A DNA stretch of 64,000 nucleotides from assembly GCA_959607825.1 (NCBI GenBank), contig CAUHNW010000009.1, forward strand, positions 1-64,000. Direction: 5' to 3'. Positions 8,220 through 16,775 of this stretch are shown here, one piece after another. The DNA is from HGM13006 sp900757695 (GTDB taxonomy: Bacteria; Bacillota; Clostridia; Oscillospirales; Oscillospiraceae). The stretch's first letter is position 1, and each line of letters begins with the position of its first letter. A program made the position numbers and the translations under genes. The notes under the pieces are model-generated. The model was not told where the DNA came from. It worked only from the letters and a program-made list of their open reading frames with translations, and searched no databases.

Positions 8220-9071
8220 ATGAAACTGGGACTTGCACTGGAAGGCGGCGCAAATCGAACGATTTTTTCCGCAGGCGTCTGCGACGGCCTGCTGGACCTT
8301 GACATAATGGCGGATCATGTAACGGGCGTATCGGCGGGCATTGCCTATGGCGTCAGCTATCTGTCCCGGCAGCGGGGGAGAAATCTGAGGATTCTGGAGA
8401 ACTATGTGAATGATGACCGCTATATGGGCTCCAGTCATATGCTCAACCCCCTGAACAACTGTTATTTCAATCTGGACTTTGTCTATGATGAGATCCCAAA
8501 CCGGCTTATTCCCTTTGACTATGAAACGTTTGCGGCCTATTCCGGTACGGTAGAGGCCGTGGTAACGGATGTGGATACCGGCAGGGCGGCTTATCTGACG
8601 GTACCCAAGCGGGATGACAAATTTATGGCGCTGCGGGCCACCTGCGCCCTTCCCATGCTGTTCCCCATCATTGAGGCGGAGGGCGTAAAGTGTATGGATG
8701 GCGGCGTGGTGGATCCCATTCCCTATCGCCGGGTCATCGAGGCCGGCTGCGACAAGGTGATCGTAGTGGCAACCCGGGAGCGTGCCTACGAAAAAAAGCA
8801 GGAAAAGCTTCTGGCGGCGGCGGGGCACATGTACCGGAAATATCCGCATTTTGTGGATGCCCTGAAGCGTCGGGCAGAGATCTACAATGAGGAACGGGCG
8901 GAGCTGTTCCAGCTGGAGAAAAAGGGGGACATTTTCCTCTTCCTCCCCTATAACACCGAGGGCTTTTCCAGAACGGAGAAGAATCTGGAAAAGATCCGTG
9001 CCATGTGGCAGTCCGGGGTGGATCAGGTTCATGCAAGGCAGGCACAGCTGCTGGATTATCTGGACGGCTGA
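8220..9071 (+). CDS. Patatin-like phospholipase/acyl hydrolase
   Basis: 283 aa. The catalytic dyad of the patatin fold is visible: the oxyanion loop LEGGANR (7-13), the nucleophile in GVSAG (Ser38) and Asp160 in MDGGVVD. No signal peptide, so it would act in the cytoplasm on lipid esters or acylated substrates. The C-terminal 100 residues are charged and helical as in the YjjU-like group. It stands alone between its own promoter and a terminator. Confidence 0.88.
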   Translation: MKLGLALEGGANRTIFSAGVCDGLLDLDIMADHVTGVSAGIAYGVSYLSRQRGRNLRILENYVNDDRYMGSSHMLNPLNNCYFNLDFVYDEIPNRLIPFDYETFAAYSGTVEAVVTDVDTGRAAYLTVPKRDDKFMALRATCALPMLFPIIEAEGVKCMDGGVVDPIPYRRVIEAGCDKVIVVATRERAYEKKQEKLLAAAGHMYRKYPHFVDALKRRAEIYNEERAELFQLEKKGDIFLFLPYNTEGFSRTEKNLEKIRAMWQSGVDQVHARQAQLLDYLDG

Positions 9072-9103
9072 GAAAATTAAAAAGATCAGAGGGTTCACGG
9101 CAA

Positions 9104-9137
9104 TCAATGCGGCGCAGAAATGCGCCGCATTTTGCCC
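9104..9137 (+). terminator. Terminator after the patatin-like gene
   Basis: AATGCGGCGC stem with a 6-base loop followed by TTTT. Confidence 0.75.
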
Positions 9138-9162
9138 ATTTCGTTGCATTTGTCTACATCCC

Positions 9163-9191
9163 TTGACAGTGGATGTTGCGACATCTATACT
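9163..9191 (+). promoter_or_regulatory. Promoter of the beta-helix gene with an inverted repeat in its spacer
   Basis: TTGACA (9163-9168), 17 bases, TATACT (9186-9191). The spacer holds the inverted repeat GATGT-TGCG-ACATC, a possible operator that would place a repressor over the promoter. Confidence 0.65.
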
Positions 9192-9282
9192 TTTTATCAG
9201 ATACAGCGGGCCAGCGGGAACGGGAAAAGCTGGCCGTTATGCGATCGAGTCCCGGCGCTTTGCGCCAAAAGGAGAGTTTCCT

Positions 9283-10995
9283 ATGAATGAAAAAACCATT
9301 AGCGGCAGTTATGTGGCTGAGGCAACAGAGAAGCTGGCTTCTCTGACCATCGCCCCCGATGCTGTCCTTTCCGCGCCCGCAGGCAAATGCCTGACGCTGA
9401 CTGTAGACGGTGTCAACCGGCAGATCCAGCCGGGCACCTATACCGGCAATGTGGTATTGACCGTATCCGATGCAGTGCAGGTAGACTATGAGAACCATGG
9501 CAAGGTCGATCACTTTGAGATGGCCAATGCGGTGGTAATCTCTGACGGCAAGTACGTGCCGGAGAAGTCGGTTGCCGCTGCGGTACTGGCCGGTACGGTC
9601 ACCGATACTACCGTAGACGGCCTGAAGGTGGATTCTCAGGCGGATAACTTCGGCGGCGTATATGTAGACGGCAACAGCGTTGTTACCATCAACGATGCCA
9701 ATATGATCCTGAACGGCAACGGCGGCAATGACTTTGTGGGCCATGGTGCCGGCATCACTGCCGCAGGCGCCTCTCATGTTACCGTCAACCGGGCAAAGAT
9801 CAGCTCCGTGGGTTCCATCCGTGTTACCGTGGTGGGCCGGGAAGAGGCAACACTGGAGGTCAATGACTCCGAGCTGTTTGTAAAGGACGGCACGAAGCCC
9901 AACAATGTATCCGGAATGACCAAGGTGCCGTGGATGCTGGGCCTGACCGGCCGCGTTCGTGCCACCAATCTGGTGGACTCTGCCACGGCTACCTATAACC
10001 GCTGCCATATTAAGTGCGAAAACTGGGGCTGCATGTCCACGGACGCAACCAAGAAAGCACGGCTGTATCTGAATGACTGCCTGCTGGAGTCTGAAAACAC
10101 CGGCTATGGCGCTTATTCCATCGGTAACTGTCTGGATCAGTTTACGGGCTGCACCCTGAATATGGGGAACTATCCTGTGATCATGTGCATGGAGGGCAAC
10201 GCAACCTTTACCGGCTGTACCGTAAATTCCAAAAAGGTTGGCGTTATGTGCCACGGAGGCAATGGTCAGGGTACACTGACTGTGGATAAGGGGACTGTTT
10301 TCAATACGGAGCGTGCCGTCCTTCAGGTAAAGGGCCGTGGTGTTACCATGAATATTTCGGATGCCGAGCTGAACAGTAAGATCGGCGTGCTTCTGGAGGC
10401 ATTCCCCAACGATGACCCCAATATGGGGCCCATGCCCGCAGGCGGCCCTGGCGGCCCGGGTGGCCCTGGCGGCCCTGGTGGTCCCGGAGGTCCTGGCGGC
10501 CATGGTGGTCCCGGAGGTCCCGGCGGCCCTGGCGGCCCCGGAGCGGGCATGCCTGCAATGCCGGATATGGGCCCTGCCCATGACGAGGTGGAGGTCCACT
10601 TCACAGGCTGCAACTTGAATGGTGATATCATCAATGCACAGGCAGAGGATCATGAGATGGTTCTGACCTTTGCGGGCTGCACCCTGACCGGCGCCATTTC
10701 CACCGGCAAGGCTACTCATACGCAGGGCGAGCCGGAAGAGAGCAAGTGGTGGCTCATTGGTCTGGTTGACGATACGCTGGAGCCCGTGGAGAAGGATAAG
10801 GGCACCAAGGCTGAATTTGATGCCGCTTCCAAGTGGATCGTAGACAAGACCTGTTATCTCAGCGGACTGACCATTGCTGAGGGCGCAAAGGTCGAGGCAG
10901 CTGAGGGTCATACCCTCACCATGACCGTAGACGGCAAGGAGACTGCAATCGTTCCCGGCACCTATGCCGGCAAGATCGTAATGACTGTGGCGTAA
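9283..10995 (+). CDS. Leaderless right-handed beta-helix repeat protein with Gly-Gly-Pro tract
   Basis: 570 aa starting after AAAAGGAGAG. No signal peptide or TM segment is visible. Residues about 90-380 show short strand-turn repeats (TVDGLKVDS, TINDANMILNG, TVNRAKISS, FTGCTVNSK) typical of a pectate-lyase-like beta-helix. Residues about 385-425 are a Gly-Gly-Pro tract, then the helix resumes (FTGCNLNGDI). The ends mirror each other: LTIAPDAVLSAPAGKCLTLTVDG near residue 20 and LTIAEGAKVEAAEGHTLTMTVDG near 535, each followed by PGTY.GK/NIV.TV. It lies 65 bases before the ene-reductase pair, so it may be co-expressed with it. Function unknown; catalytic residues of pectate lyases are not evident. 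Confidence 0.8.
   Translation: MNEKTISGSYVAEATEKLASLTIAPDAVLSAPAGKCLTLTVDGVNRQIQPGTYTGNVVLTVSDAVQVDYENHGKVDHFEMANAVVISDGKYVPEKSVAAAVLAGTVTDTTVDGLKVDSQADNFGGVYVDGNSVVTINDANMILNGNGGNDFVGHGAGITAAGASHVTVNRAKISSVGSIRVTVVGREEATLEVNDSELFVKDGTKPNNVSGMTKVPWMLGLTGRVRATNLVDSATATYNRCHIKCENWGCMSTDATKKARLYLNDCLLESENTGYGAYSIGNCLDQFTGCTLNMGNYPVIMCMEGNATFTGCTVNSKKVGVMCHGGNGQGTLTVDKGTVFNTERAVLQVKGRGVTMNISDAELNSKIGVLLEAFPNDDPNMGPMPAGGPGGPGGPGGPGGPGGPGGHGGPGGPGGPGGPGAGMPAMPDMGPAHDEVEVHFTGCNLNGDIINAQAEDHEMVLTFAGCTLTGAISTGKATHTQGEPEESKWWLIGLVDDTLEPVEKDKGTKAEFDAASKWIVDKTCYLSGLTIAEGAKVEAAEGHTLTMTVDGKETAIVPGTYAGKIVMTVA
10440..10547 (+). repeat. Gly-Gly-Pro coding tandem repeat
   Basis: About eleven 9-base units (ggyggycck) encode GGP copies with one GGH. 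Units differ at third positions, so it is an old rather than a freshly expanded repeat. Confidence 0.85.
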
Positions 10996-11059
10996 AGTTA
11001 ATTTTGGCGGAGTGCCGCACCGCGGCGCTCCGCCTTTTGAAAAAGAAAGGAGATTTTAT

Positions 11060-13045
11060 ATGAGCTACCGCTATGACGCACTGCTGAGCCCCATTCGGAT
11101 CGGGGACGCTGTAATCAAAAACCGCACGATGTACCCCAATGCGTCGCCCCACTTTCTGCAGGGCCCTGAGACCTATCCCGCAGACAGCTTTATGACCTTT
11201 ATGGGCGGACTGGCCCGGAACGGCGCAGCCATTATTACGCTGGCAGAGTGGTCCAATCCCAACCAGCGCTCCGCACCGGTAGAGGATGCCAAGCGGATGC
11301 AGAACTTTGACTATACAGATCCCGGTACCTACAACTATTTTACGCAGATGGCGGATGACGTCCATTTCTATGGCTCCAAGCTGCTGGTGAATACGGATAT
11401 CAAGTATCCCGATGGCTATTCCTTTGACGGTAAAGCCTTTGGCCCTCCGGGCATGGCGGGGAAGCCGGTAAAGATGCTGCCCAAGGAGATGATGCCGGAG
11501 GTCATCGAGACCTTCCTGCAGAAGCTCCAGCTGTTTAAGGATTTTGGTTATGACGGCGTTGCCATGCGGGTGGAGATGCTGCTGTACCCCAATCTCCGTA
11601 CCGATGAGTATGGCGGCCCCATGGAGAATCGGGTCCGGTTCCTTCATGAGACCTTGGCGGCAGTGAAAAAGCGCTTTGGCAAGAGCTTTATTGTGGAGCT
11701 CTGCGTGGCCGGCGAGCAGCCCAACGGCTATGTGGGCGGAGCCAAGGGCTATACGCTGGAGGATACCATCGAATTTGCCAAATGCATGGAGGATGTGGCA
11801 GACATTCTTCAGCTGCGGGAATGCGATATGACCAAGTCTCACCCCACGGGCTTTACCTTCCAGAAGGGCGAGCATGAGACCATTCGCTATTCTGAGGCCA
11901 TTAAGGCGGCAGGATGTAAGATCCTTACGGAGCCTGTGGGCGGCTTCCAGGATCCCGATGAGATCAACACCTATATTAAAGAGGGCAAGTGCGACATGAT
12001 CGGTATGGCCCGTGCCTTTATGTGTGATCCCGAATACGGGAAGAAGCTCTATGAGGGCCGGGGCGAGGATGTTGTGCCCTGCCTGTGGTGCAATAAGTGT
12101 CATGGCACGATGTCGGCGCCCTATATGACCTTCTGCTCTGTGAACCCGGTACAGGGCATTGCCCATAAGGTTGGGAAGATGGTGGATCAGGAGACTGCAC
12201 CAAAGAAGGTCGCAGTCATTGGCGGCGGCCCGGTGGGTATGAAGGCAGCCATTGTGGCGGCAGAGCGGGGCCATGATGTGACCCTGTTTGAAAAGACGGA
12301 TTATCTGGGCGGACAGCTGATCCACAGCGACTATTCCAGCTTTAAGTGGCCGCTGAAGAACTTTAAGGCATATCTGATCCGCCGGATGGGACAGGTGGGC
12401 GTTAAAGTACTGATGAACACCGAGGCAACACCTCAGAAGCTCAGTGCCGGCGGCTTTGACGCGGTACTGGCGGCCACGGGTGCCACGCCCAACGTGCCGA
12501 AGATCGATGGCCTCCGGGATGCCGAGGGCAATGTTAAGCCGGAGTACAAGGTCTGCCTTGACGTATACGGCCATGAGCAGGAGCTGGGACACCATGTGGT
12601 CTGCATCGGCGGCAGTGAGACGGCCATTGAGACGGCCATGTATCTGGCAGAAAACGGCCATGATGTAACGCTGCTGACCCGGCAGGACGAGCTGGCCAAG
12701 GATGCCAGCCACCTCCACTACATCACCATGGCATGGATCAAGACGGAGCCTGACGGCAGAACCCATATGGCGCCTGCATGGGAGAAATACGAGGGTATCA
12801 AGGGCATCCTGAGTGCGACTACGGTCAAGGTGGAGGGAAACACCGTGACCTATGTGCAGGACGGTCAGGAGAAGACCGTATCCGGAGACAGCGTGATCAT
12901 CTCCGGCGGCATGAACCCCAATGTGGACGAGGCGCTGCGCTTTGCAGGGATCGTGCCCAAATTCTTTGTGATCGGTGATGCGAACCGGGACGGCAACATT
13001 CAGCGTGGTATGCGGGATGCATTCTCCAAGGCAATGCTGCTGTAA
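11060..13045 (+). CDS. Ene-reductase, 2,4-dienoyl-CoA reductase/BaiCD-BaiH type, paralogue 1
   Basis: 661 aa, a length typical of this family. Residues 1-380 form the FMN-binding old-yellow-enzyme barrel; cysteines at about 341, 344, 347 and 359 (CLWCNKC and FCSVNP) would hold the 4Fe-4S cluster; FAD binding at about 383 (VAVIGGGPVGMKAA) and a second nucleotide fold at about 511 (VVCIGGSETAIETA). The start follows AAAGGAGATTTTAT. The active-site stretch that is normally HGGHG(Y)LL.QFLSP is shortened by about eight residues to RVEMLLYPNLRTDEYGG, so the usual His and Tyr are missing. The family reduces C=C bonds in enones, steroids, flavonoids and dienoyl-CoA; the substrate here is not known. 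Confidence 0.88.
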   Translation: MSYRYDALLSPIRIGDAVIKNRTMYPNASPHFLQGPETYPADSFMTFMGGLARNGAAIITLAEWSNPNQRSAPVEDAKRMQNFDYTDPGTYNYFTQMADDVHFYGSKLLVNTDIKYPDGYSFDGKAFGPPGMAGKPVKMLPKEMMPEVIETFLQKLQLFKDFGYDGVAMRVEMLLYPNLRTDEYGGPMENRVRFLHETLAAVKKRFGKSFIVELCVAGEQPNGYVGGAKGYTLEDTIEFAKCMEDVADILQLRECDMTKSHPTGFTFQKGEHETIRYSEAIKAAGCKILTEPVGGFQDPDEINTYIKEGKCDMIGMARAFMCDPEYGKKLYEGRGEDVVPCLWCNKCHGTMSAPYMTFCSVNPVQGIAHKVGKMVDQETAPKKVAVIGGGPVGMKAAIVAAERGHDVTLFEKTDYLGGQLIHSDYSSFKWPLKNFKAYLIRRMGQVGVKVLMNTEATPQKLSAGGFDAVLAATGATPNVPKIDGLRDAEGNVKPEYKVCLDVYGHEQELGHHVVCIGGSETAIETAMYLAENGHDVTLLTRQDELAKDASHLHYITMAWIKTEPDGRTHMAPAWEKYEGIKGILSATTVKVEGNTVTYVQDGQEKTVSGDSVIISGGMNPNVDEALRFAGIVPKFFVIGDANRDGNIQRGMRDAFSKAMLL

Positions 13046-13132
13046 ATTATGTAAACCAATTCCGGCGGGCGGGGCTTGTCCCTGTCCGCCGGGTGTGCTA
13101 TGATAAGAAAAAAGAAAAATGGAGGCAGTCCT

Positions 13133-15076
13133 ATGGAACTGAAGTATCCCCATCTGTTTTCGCCCATTACCATTGGAGGCGTTACCTTCAAGAACCGTAT
13201 CTGGTCTGCGCCGGCAGGAACACATCTGCTGGCCGGATTGGAGGAGTACCCCAACGAGGCGGTCATTGCCTATTATGCCAATAAGGCCAAGGGCGGCAGC
13301 GCAAATATCACCTTCTCTGCCCAGAACATGGATATCTATCGCCCCAACGATGATGTCCATGCCCATGAGAACATTTTTCCCCAGAAAAACCACCGGATGT
13401 GGCGGCAGCTCACCGATGCGGTGCACTACTATGGGGCAAAAATCTCGCTGGAGCTGCTGGCCTTTGAATACCACGGCTATGATGAAAACAACAATCTGGT
13501 ATCCTATACGGTCAACGGCCATGGGAAGCGTTATCCCAAGCTGACCCGTCCGGTGATGGAACGGATCGCAGAGAGCTATGCCGATGCGGCAGAGGCAGCG
13601 TTGGACTGCGGCTTTGATATGATCCTGATCCATGGAGGCCATGGGCTGGTGCTGTCCCAGATGCTCTCCCCCAAGTTCAATACCCGGAAGGACGAGTTTG
13701 GCGGCAGCCTCGAAAACCGTGCCAAATTCCCGATTATGATTCTGGATGCCATCCGACAGCGGGTGGGGCGTAGATTGCTGATCGAGTACCGGATCTCCGG
13801 CAGCGAGCTCACGGAAGGCGGCTTTACGCCCGAGGACTGTGTGGCGTTTCTGAAGCTGGTGCAGGACAAGATCGATATTGCCCATATCTCCTGCGGAAGC
13901 TTTTACAGCGAGACGGAGCATATCATGCATCCAAACAACTTCCTGCCTGCGGGCTGCAACGCCTATCTGGCAAGAGCGGTGAAGGAGAGCGGAGAAATCC
14001 GCATCCCGGTGCTGACGCTTGGGGCCTTCCAGCAGCCTGCACTGATGGAGGAGACCATTGCCACCGGCGGTGCAGATCTGGTTGCTATGGCAAGAGGAAC
14101 CATATCCGATGCCTTTGCCCCGGACAAGGCGCTGCATGGGAAGGAGGATGAGATCATCCCCTGTATCCGCTGCTTCCACTGTTTGGACTATGGCCGGAAT
14201 ACGGCCTTTGCCTGCTCGGTGAATCCCACAGTGGGCCGGGAATACCGCCTCAAGCTGCTGGAGGAGCCGCCCAAGTCGAAGAAAAATGTAGTAGTCATCG
14301 GCGGCGGCCCGGCCGGGATGGAGGCCGCTATGGTGGCGGCGCAGCGGGGACATCAGGTGACGCTCTTTGAGAAGGAGGATCACTTGGGCGGCAAGCTGAT
14401 CTTCTCACGGCAGGTGGAATTTAAGAAGGTGCTGGAGAACTTTATGGACTATCAGATCCATATGCTGGATAAGCTGGGGGTCACGGTGAAGCTTTCTACT
14501 GAGGCAGCACCGGATATGGTGGAGGCCATGGCGCCGGATGCAGTCATCGCTGCGGTAGGTGCAGATGCGGTGATCCCGCCCATTCCCGGCGTAGACGGCG
14601 AGCATGTGATCACGGCAGAGCAGTGCTATCATAAGGGCCTTGTGGGGGAGGAGATGGGCGAGAATATTGCGGTACTGGGCGGCGGCCTTGTGGGCTGTGA
14701 GACGGCCCTGTATCTTTCCATGCATCTCCATAAAAACGTGACGCTGGTCGAAATGAGCCGTGCGGTGGCGCAGGAGGACTATTCGATTCCCCGGCAGGCG
14801 CTGGTAGAGCATATGAATGAATATGTGACCTATTACTGCGGCGTGAAGTGTACCGGAATCACCACAGAAGGCATGGAGGTGGCTGACAGCTATGGAAACC
14901 ATGCGCTGATCCCGGCGGATACAGTGGTGCTGGCGGCAGGTATGCGGGCCAGAGCTGCTCAGGCGGAGCAGTTCCGGGGCCTCAGCCTGTTCTTTGAGCC
15001 GGTGGGGGACTGCGTGGTGGCGAAGAATGTCCGGGGGGCTACCCGGTCGGCCTATGATGCGGCGTCCAGAATATAA
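13133..15076 (+). CDS. Ene-reductase, 2,4-dienoyl-CoA reductase/BaiCD-BaiH type, paralogue 2
   Basis: 647 aa, starting after ATGGAGGCAGTCCT and 87 bases past paralogue 1. Same layout: FMN barrel, cluster cysteines at about 344, 347, 350 and 361 (CIRCFHC and ACSVNP), FAD site at about 385 (VVVIGGGPAGMEAA) and NAD(P)H site at about 511 (IAVLGGGLVGCETA). It keeps HGGHGLVLSQMLSPKFNTR, so the barrel motif is present, but leucine stands where the proton-donating tyrosine is expected. The two proteins are distant from each other, which suggests sequential reductions or different substrates. Confidence 0.9.
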   Translation: MELKYPHLFSPITIGGVTFKNRIWSAPAGTHLLAGLEEYPNEAVIAYYANKAKGGSANITFSAQNMDIYRPNDDVHAHENIFPQKNHRMWRQLTDAVHYYGAKISLELLAFEYHGYDENNNLVSYTVNGHGKRYPKLTRPVMERIAESYADAAEAALDCGFDMILIHGGHGLVLSQMLSPKFNTRKDEFGGSLENRAKFPIMILDAIRQRVGRRLLIEYRISGSELTEGGFTPEDCVAFLKLVQDKIDIAHISCGSFYSETEHIMHPNNFLPAGCNAYLARAVKESGEIRIPVLTLGAFQQPALMEETIATGGADLVAMARGTISDAFAPDKALHGKEDEIIPCIRCFHCLDYGRNTAFACSVNPTVGREYRLKLLEEPPKSKKNVVVIGGGPAGMEAAMVAAQRGHQVTLFEKEDHLGGKLIFSRQVEFKKVLENFMDYQIHMLDKLGVTVKLSTEAAPDMVEAMAPDAVIAAVGADAVIPPIPGVDGEHVITAEQCYHKGLVGEEMGENIAVLGGGLVGCETALYLSMHLHKNVTLVEMSRAVAQEDYSIPRQALVEHMNEYVTYYCGVKCTGITTEGMEVADSYGNHALIPADTVVLAAGMRARAAQAEQFRGLSLFFEPVGDCVVAKNVRGATRSAYDAASRI

Positions 15077-15202
15077 AGGCATAACATACGGACAGATACG
15101 GCAGCCATGGAGCTGGCACAGGGCATTGCCTCCACCGGCGGCGTGGTGCTGACGGTTCCGGCAGCTTCGGCCATTTCGGCGGTGGTATTTCGCAGGCGAT
15201 AA
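15077..15202 (+). pseudogene. Possible coding remnant after paralogue 2
   Basis: Directly after the stop codon the same frame stays open for 41 codons to TAA at 15200 and reads like protein (AAMELAQGIASTGGVVLTVP). No ribosome site precedes its ATG at 15107. It may be the end of a lost gene or chance. Confidence 0.2.
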
Positions 15203-15205
15203 ATA

Positions 15206-15247
15206 AAAGCGCAGCCTCGGAGCGAAGTGCTCCGGGGCTGCGCTTTG
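15206..15247. terminator. Bidirectional terminator between the ene-reductases and the symporter
   Basis: AAAGCGCAGCC pairs with GGCTGCGCTTT around an inner stem-loop (GGAG/CTCC). Confidence 0.8.
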
Positions 15248-15255
15248 TGTGTGAA

Positions 15256-16503
15256 TCAGTTATTTGCTTTCTTGGCCTGACGTGCGGCCTTGCGCTCTTC
15301 CAGCTTGGAGACGATGACGGCACAGGCGGCGTCACCGGTGATGTTGACGGTGGTACGACCCATGTCGAAGATACGGTCGATACCGGCAACCAGCGCAATG
15401 CCCTCCACGGGAATGTTGACGCTCTGAAGCACCATGGCCAGCATTACCATGCCGGCGCCGGGGACACCGGCGGTGCCGATGGAAGCCAGCGTAGCGGTAA
15501 AGATGATGGTGATCATATTGCCCAGATCCAGATGGATGCCATAGCAGGCGGCGATAAACACGGCGCAGACGCCCTGATAAATGGCGGTGCCGTCCATGTT
15601 GATGGTTGCGCCCAGCGGGAGGACAAAGGAAGAGATCTCACGCTTTGCGCCCAGATTCTCAGAGCACTCCATGGTAAAGGGCAGGGTGCCCACGGAGGAG
15701 GCGGAGGAGAAGGCCATCATAATGGCGGGGGCCATACCCTTGAAGAAGGCCAGCGGGGAGACCTTGCCCAGTGTTGCAACGGTAGTGGAATATACCAGTG
15801 CGGCGTGAACGATGTAGCCAATGTAGGCCACCAGAAGCACCATGGCCAGCTTGCCCAGCACGCTGGGGCCATTGGTGACGATCACCGGGCAGATCAGGCA
15901 GGCAACGCCGATGGGGGACAGCTTGATGATCAGATCCATGATCCGCTGAAATACTTCATTGAAGCTTTCCACAACGTTTCCGGCCAGCTTGCCCTTCTCA
16001 CCGGCCAGCAGGATGCCAAAGCCAATGAACAGCGCAATGACAATGACCTGAAGCATGGTGGCGTTCACCAGCGGCGCAACGGCATTGGAGGGGAAGATGG
16101 CAACGATGGTGTCCATAATGCTCTGACTCTCCGGTGGTGTATATTCGAGGCCGGAGGTGGCCAGCGGAGTAAACAGATGCAGAGCCTGCGCAGCGCTGGC
16201 CAGAATCAGAGCCAATGCAATGGCGAAGGCGGTGGTGCACATATAGTATACAATGGTCTTGCCGCCCACAGAGCCGACCTTTTTGATATCTCCCATGGAG
16301 ATGACACCGGCGGCAATGGAGAACAGCACGATGGGAACGACGACGAATTTCAGCAGGTTCAGGAAGATGGTGCCGAAGGGCTTGATGTAGCCGTCGGCAA
16401 TATCAGCACCGTTGGGCACAGCCATCAGGATCAGACCGGCCACGATGCCCACACACAGACCAACGAAGATCCAGAATGCAAGAGGCAGCTTTTTCTTGTT
16501 CAA
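15256..16503 (-). CDS. Dicarboxylate/amino acid:cation symporter (DAACS family)
   Basis: 415 aa membrane transporter of the glutamate/aspartate/serine type. Diagnostic motifs: the Ser-rich hairpin SSASSVGTLP, NMDGTA in TM7, and the TM8 motif GIDRIFDMGRTTVN.TGD. It would take up acidic or hydroxy amino acids or C4-dicarboxylates with Na+ or H+. It uses a TTG start preceded by AAGGAGAGATTAAT. Single gene with its own promoter and terminator. Substrate choice (GltP, DctA or SstT-like) cannot be settled by eye. Confidence 0.93.
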   Translation of the reverse strand: MNKKKLPLAFWIFVGLCVGIVAGLILMAVPNGADIADGYIKPFGTIFLNLLKFVVVPIVLFSIAAGVISMGDIKKVGSVGGKTIVYYMCTTAFAIALALILASAAQALHLFTPLATSGLEYTPPESQSIMDTIVAIFPSNAVAPLVNATMLQVIVIALFIGFGILLAGEKGKLAGNVVESFNEVFQRIMDLIIKLSPIGVACLICPVIVTNGPSVLGKLAMVLLVAYIGYIVHAALVYSTTVATLGKVSPLAFFKGMAPAIMMAFSSASSVGTLPFTMECSENLGAKREISSFVLPLGATINMDGTAIYQGVCAVFIAACYGIHLDLGNMITIIFTATLASIGTAGVPGAGMVMLAMVLQSVNIPVEGIALVAGIDRIFDMGRTTVNITGDAACAVIVSKLEERKAARQAKKANN

Positions 16504-16524
16504 ATTAATCTCTCCTTCTTTTTT

Positions 16525-16551
16525 GCGGAGGCAGGCACTTGCCTCCGCTTC
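16525..16551 (-). promoter_or_regulatory. Leader hairpin before the symporter ribosome site
   Basis: GCGGAGGCAA...TGCCTCCGC forms a strong hairpin about 15 bases before the Shine-Dalgarno sequence. It could stabilise the mRNA or act as a regulatory site. Confidence 0.4.
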
Positions 16552-16569
16552 CTTGCGTGACGCTTTGCC

Positions 16570-16600
16570 ATTATAGCATTATCTGCGGAAGTTTACAAGA
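16570..16600 (-). promoter_or_regulatory. Symporter promoter
   Basis: On the minus strand TTGTAA, a 17-base spacer and TATAAT precede the leader hairpin. Confidence 0.6.
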
Positions 16601-16709
16601 AACTGTGCATGGTTTATTTCACCTTTTTTGCATAAAAAGATGGAAGACTTGCAAAAAATGAACTAATGCAAGTCGAAATGTCAAAATGTGAAAGGAATCT
16701 TGCAGGAAT

Positions 16710-16752
16710 AAAACAAAAGAAGGGGAAGCGGATTTTGTTCCGCTTCCCCTTC
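16710..16752 (-). terminator. Terminator of the perR-rubrerythrin operon
   Basis: A 13-bp stem (16719-16731 with 16740-16752) followed on the minus strand by a T-rich run. Confidence 0.88.
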
Positions 16753-16775
16753 AAAATACCCTATTTTACGGCAAA

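Noticed and set aside
10916..14383. 1155-codon open frame on the minus strand
   Set aside because: It lies antisense to the beta-helix end and both ene-reductases, has no ribosome site or known motif, and its composition (Ile, His, Leu, Gln heavy) is what GC-rich third positions give on the opposite strand.
2188..15076. A true bai (bile acid 7-dehydroxylation) operon
   Set aside because: No BaiB, BaiA, BaiF or BaiG type genes are present, the NTF2 proteins are longer than BaiE and the genes are split by proBA and others; only fold-level similarity is supported.
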